From Cristatella mucedo (lineage: Eukaryota > Bryozoa > Phylactolaemata > Cristatellidae): DNA of 64,000 bases. Below the pieces are notes generated by a model. It was not told the origin of the DNA, ran no database searches, and was given only the letters and a program-made list of their open reading frames with translations. The translations under genes and the position numbers were made by a program. This document shows, one piece after another, positions 61,246 through 64,000 of the stretch. Position 1 is the first letter of the stretch. Each line of letters begins with the position of its first letter. The stretch covers positions 4,976,001 to 5,040,000 of the forward strand of contig WPIO01000009.1 of NCBI GenBank assembly GCA_009760855.2. The letters are read 5' to 3'.

Positions 61246-62484
61246 CGTTTATACGGTGACACGTTCCGTCAAAAGTTTTTGTAAGATATAATATAACAAT
61301 CATTACCAGTTTCCGAGTCTGTAGTTGAAATTATTGTAAGCGTGTACTCACACTGAGACTTCACTCCATCAAGTCTCGTTTTATGTCGGTCGAAGAAACA
61401 GAACGCGTGGTGTTAAAGGATCAATGCAGCTAAAGGAGGTAGCGCTTGGTTACGGTCGAAATACGAAAGATTATTGTACGAAGGATCAGTAGGAAACCCT
61501 AATCTAATAGCAAGCTGTAAATGAGAAATAAATCTCGCCATTTTGGACGCCAGCATAATCTCGACTTCGGCAGTGTCCCGAGGCAGCCCAGCTAACGGCG
61601 GGCACTTATCAACGCAACGTCCCAGGAGACCTCGACGACGCTTTCCTTAGTGGCTTCTCTAGTTCACCGGTATGTGCGAAAGTCTCTCACGCACATACCT
61701 ATGCTTTTTTTTTCAAGTCATTGCACATGCAACGTCCACTGCACTTGCCGATGCCACGAGGGGGCCTGAATCGCCTGGTCGAGGGGCCCCCTATCTAGAG
61801 GGGGGAGGGCAGCGGGGGACCGACATTAAAAACCGGGATAGTGCACGGAAGTGACGGACCCGAGCGACATAGGAAATTGATTGGACAGTTTTGGACCTCT
61901 GCCACTCAAGAGCACGCCAGACAGTGACTCTTTATCCACCGTAATACCGTCGGTCGTCGCTGCTGCTCGAGTCTCTTCGCAGCGATTGTCGAGGATTGTC
62001 GGCTGGACGTTGAAGGACGTACTCTTAGCTGCTGAGATTTGGGCTGGATTTCTTAGCTGCTGAGATTTGGCCTGTCTCGCGAACGCCGGCCTTTTGGTCC
62101 CGCCTCAATATGGCTCTCTATCTCTCCGGCACCGTCTCGCTGCTGCGTGCTGGCTGACTGCTCGTAGACTGCAGAGGAGTAGCTCGAGCAGCGGCATTCA
62201 AAGAGACGCTAGCTTCTTGGGCCGATCAGAATAGGAGACTTGAGCGATTGCAAAGTGCCCTGCTGACTGCAGGGCACCTGCTGATTTCGAATGAGCGCCC
62301 TCCTATCCACTCTCGTACCTAGCCTTCCCTCTGCTGCTGCAGGCTGGCCGGCATGTGTCCTCAGAAAGATCGGGGCGGGCGTTCGGCGGACTTTTCGCTC
62401 TAAGCTCTCCAATTCATTATTTAGATGGAGGCAGGCCAGATCAGCCGCGTTATGACTGCCGAAATATAATTCACGGTTCCTGAA
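61246..62484. other. Nothing recognised
   Basis: Moderately GC-rich sequence with a short direct repeat (TTAGCTGCTGAGATTTGG at 62025 and 62052). No gene recognised. Confidence 0.3.
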
Positions 62485-62660
62485 TTTAAACCCTAAACAA
62501 CCCTAAACCCTAAACAACCCTAAACTCTAAACCCTAAACCCTAAACCCTAAACAACCCTAAACAACCCTAAACCCTAAACAACCCTAAACCCTAAACAAC
62601 CCTAAACCCTAAACCCTAAACCCTAAACAACCCTAAATCCTAAACCCTAAACCCTAAACC
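62485..62660. repeat. Interstitial telomere-type array, (CCCTAAA)n with CCCTAAACAA variants
   Basis: About 176 bp of CCCTAAA and CCCTAAACAA units, with single-base variants (CTCTAAA, ATCCTAAA). Read on the other strand the unit is TTTAGGG, the plant-type telomere repeat, not the TTAGGG usual in animals. It is embedded between host L2 copies, so it is not a chromosome end in this assembly. Confidence 0.95.
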
Positions 62661-63004
62661 TCTATAAGTGCTCAGAAATGAGTAGAAGTAATAGATTTGC
62701 TGCTATACTGCAAATCACTCATTCGAAGAAGCCCCCCACACATAGTCACCCGTAGCATTTCAGTTACACTGTCTTTGGTATCGACTTTCAAAATCCAGCA
62801 TTTCCCGTTGAAAGTGCTCGCTATCCCTTTTGTAGTAAGATTCCGTTAGAGTAAGATCCCTTTAGAGTAAGATCAGTTGTTCCACTTGATTTTGTTGATA
62901 TCATTATCAACGTAGTCGACATTGAGAGACACACTGCATCTTACTTAGGCATTGTTTGTTTCGAGAAGTTTACGTCAACGTGTTGGGCATCGGCTGTCTC
63001 TCTG

Positions 63005-63960
63005 CTGTGCGACCAAACGACAGTCAAGTCAGGGGATGTCGTAACGGAAGTCGGGAGTGAGTTCCAGACTTTGGGAGCATGCAAACTAAAGGCACGGTCT
63101 CCAAAGAATTTGAGGTTTGCACGAGGTATAGGTAAACGATTAAATTCAAAAAAGGAGGTGGTACGGTGCTTAACCTGGTGGTGGAGTAGATTTGAGAGAT
63201 AGGCTGGAGCCAAAGAATCAAGGGACCTGACAGTGAGTGACAAAACCTTGTAGTCGATCCGTTGCTGGAATAGCAGCCAGTGCAGGTTGGCGAGAAATGG
63301 TGTGATGTGGCAACTGCAACGCTCACGACAGACAGCATAGCTGCAGAGTTTTGCACCAGCTGTAATCGCCTGATTGCACATGCCGGTAGGCCAGCAAGCA
63401 GTGAGTTACAGAAGTCAAGTCGAGATTTCACAAATTCATGGACCAGTGAGATGTCGTATCCCTAATAAACACGCCCAAATTTTAGCAATGTTATGCAGCT
63501 GAAAGTAGGCATACTTGATTGTGGAGCTGATGTGGTCGTCTAACGAGAGGTCACTTTGAAACACGACACCTAGATTTTGTGTAGATTCAATGGTAGATAT
63601 GCTGGCAGAGCGGAGTTTTGAACGATAGCCTTTTCAATTTCCGAATCGCACTTGGTTAGCCCATACTAATAAGTTGGTTTGATCATCACTTAATTTTAAG
63701 AAAATGTGCTGCCATTCATGTGCGGATGTCATTAATACATGCAGCAAGATAGTTGAGAGCATTCGACGTGCACGATGGCTGGGAGGTATTAAAGCAAAGA
63801 TACAACTGAGTTTCATCTGCATAGAAGGGAAAGCCTAGATTCTGATTGGCAATCAATCACATCAGCAAGAGGGAGAGTATAAACCGCGAAAAGAACCGGA
63901 CCTAGCACGGAGAGCCCTGAGATGTCCCATATTTCAGAGGTTCCTCGGATGATCTTTTCC
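63005..63960 (-). mobile_element. L2 LINE (antisense), runs toward window end
   Basis: On the - strand: [31 protein letters not shown], then [40 protein letters not shown] and [20 protein letters not shown] in two frames. The RT core region (near 63800-63930) is decayed. The usual (ATT)n tail is missing at 63005. Confidence 0.8.
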
Positions 63961-64000
63961 AGCCTAGATGTTGGAAACTCAGTATTGGACTTGGTAAGAT

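Overview
The window is eukaryotic nuclear DNA, almost certainly from an invertebrate animal. Its genes are split into short exons with GT..AG introns. The spaces between exons hold L2-type LINE fragments with (ATT)n tails, tRNA-derived SINEs, a GTF2IRD2/ZBED5-like hAT transposon, a decayed Tc1-like element, a foldback element and long (GT)n and (AT)n microsatellites. There are no operons, bacterial promoters, rRNA genes or CRISPR arrays. I could not fix the species or phylum.

From 905 to 40240 on the + strand lies one gene for cobalamin-dependent methionine synthase (MTR/MetH type). I resolved 29 exons with matching splice phases. They encode 1,260 residues plus a stop; only about 10-25 N-terminal residues are unplaced, and a candidate first exon is at 572-602. 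The domain order is homocysteine-binding/zinc, pterin-binding, cobalamin cap, cobalamin-binding, reactivation. The zinc cysteines, the DxHxxG cobalamin motif and the AdoMet-binding loop are all present. The gene covers about 39 kb because of its introns. These hold L2 copies, a second LINE family ('LINE-B'), SINEs and a 941-bp foldback element that split an L2 tail. One intron appears to be GC-AG, and exon 11 has two acceptors that are both in frame.

From 42806 to 47329 on the - strand is a three-exon gene for a 404-residue MADF-BESS protein (a DNA-binding regulator family). Its first intron holds a dead Tc1-like element and an L2 fragment. From 47.9 to 51.5 kb is L2/SINE debris. At 52237-54775 sits a hAT element with perfect 8-bp target duplications and 14-bp terminal repeats, but with a broken transposase.

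From 55.2 to 58.3 kb is a small gene-dense patch: the 3' exons of an unrecognised - strand gene, a + strand COX7A-like gene (cytochrome c oxidase subunit VIIa), and a two-exon fragment of an unrecognised + strand gene. The last part has a CpG-rich segment with a 37-bp tandem duplication, an interstitial array of plant-type telomere repeats (CCCTAAA) at 62485-62660, and another L2 copy running to the window end. The genes do not form a pathway together. I found no convincing novel molecular system; the most unusual items are the TTTAGGG-type array, the nested foldback, the GC-AG intron and the alternative exon-11 acceptor.
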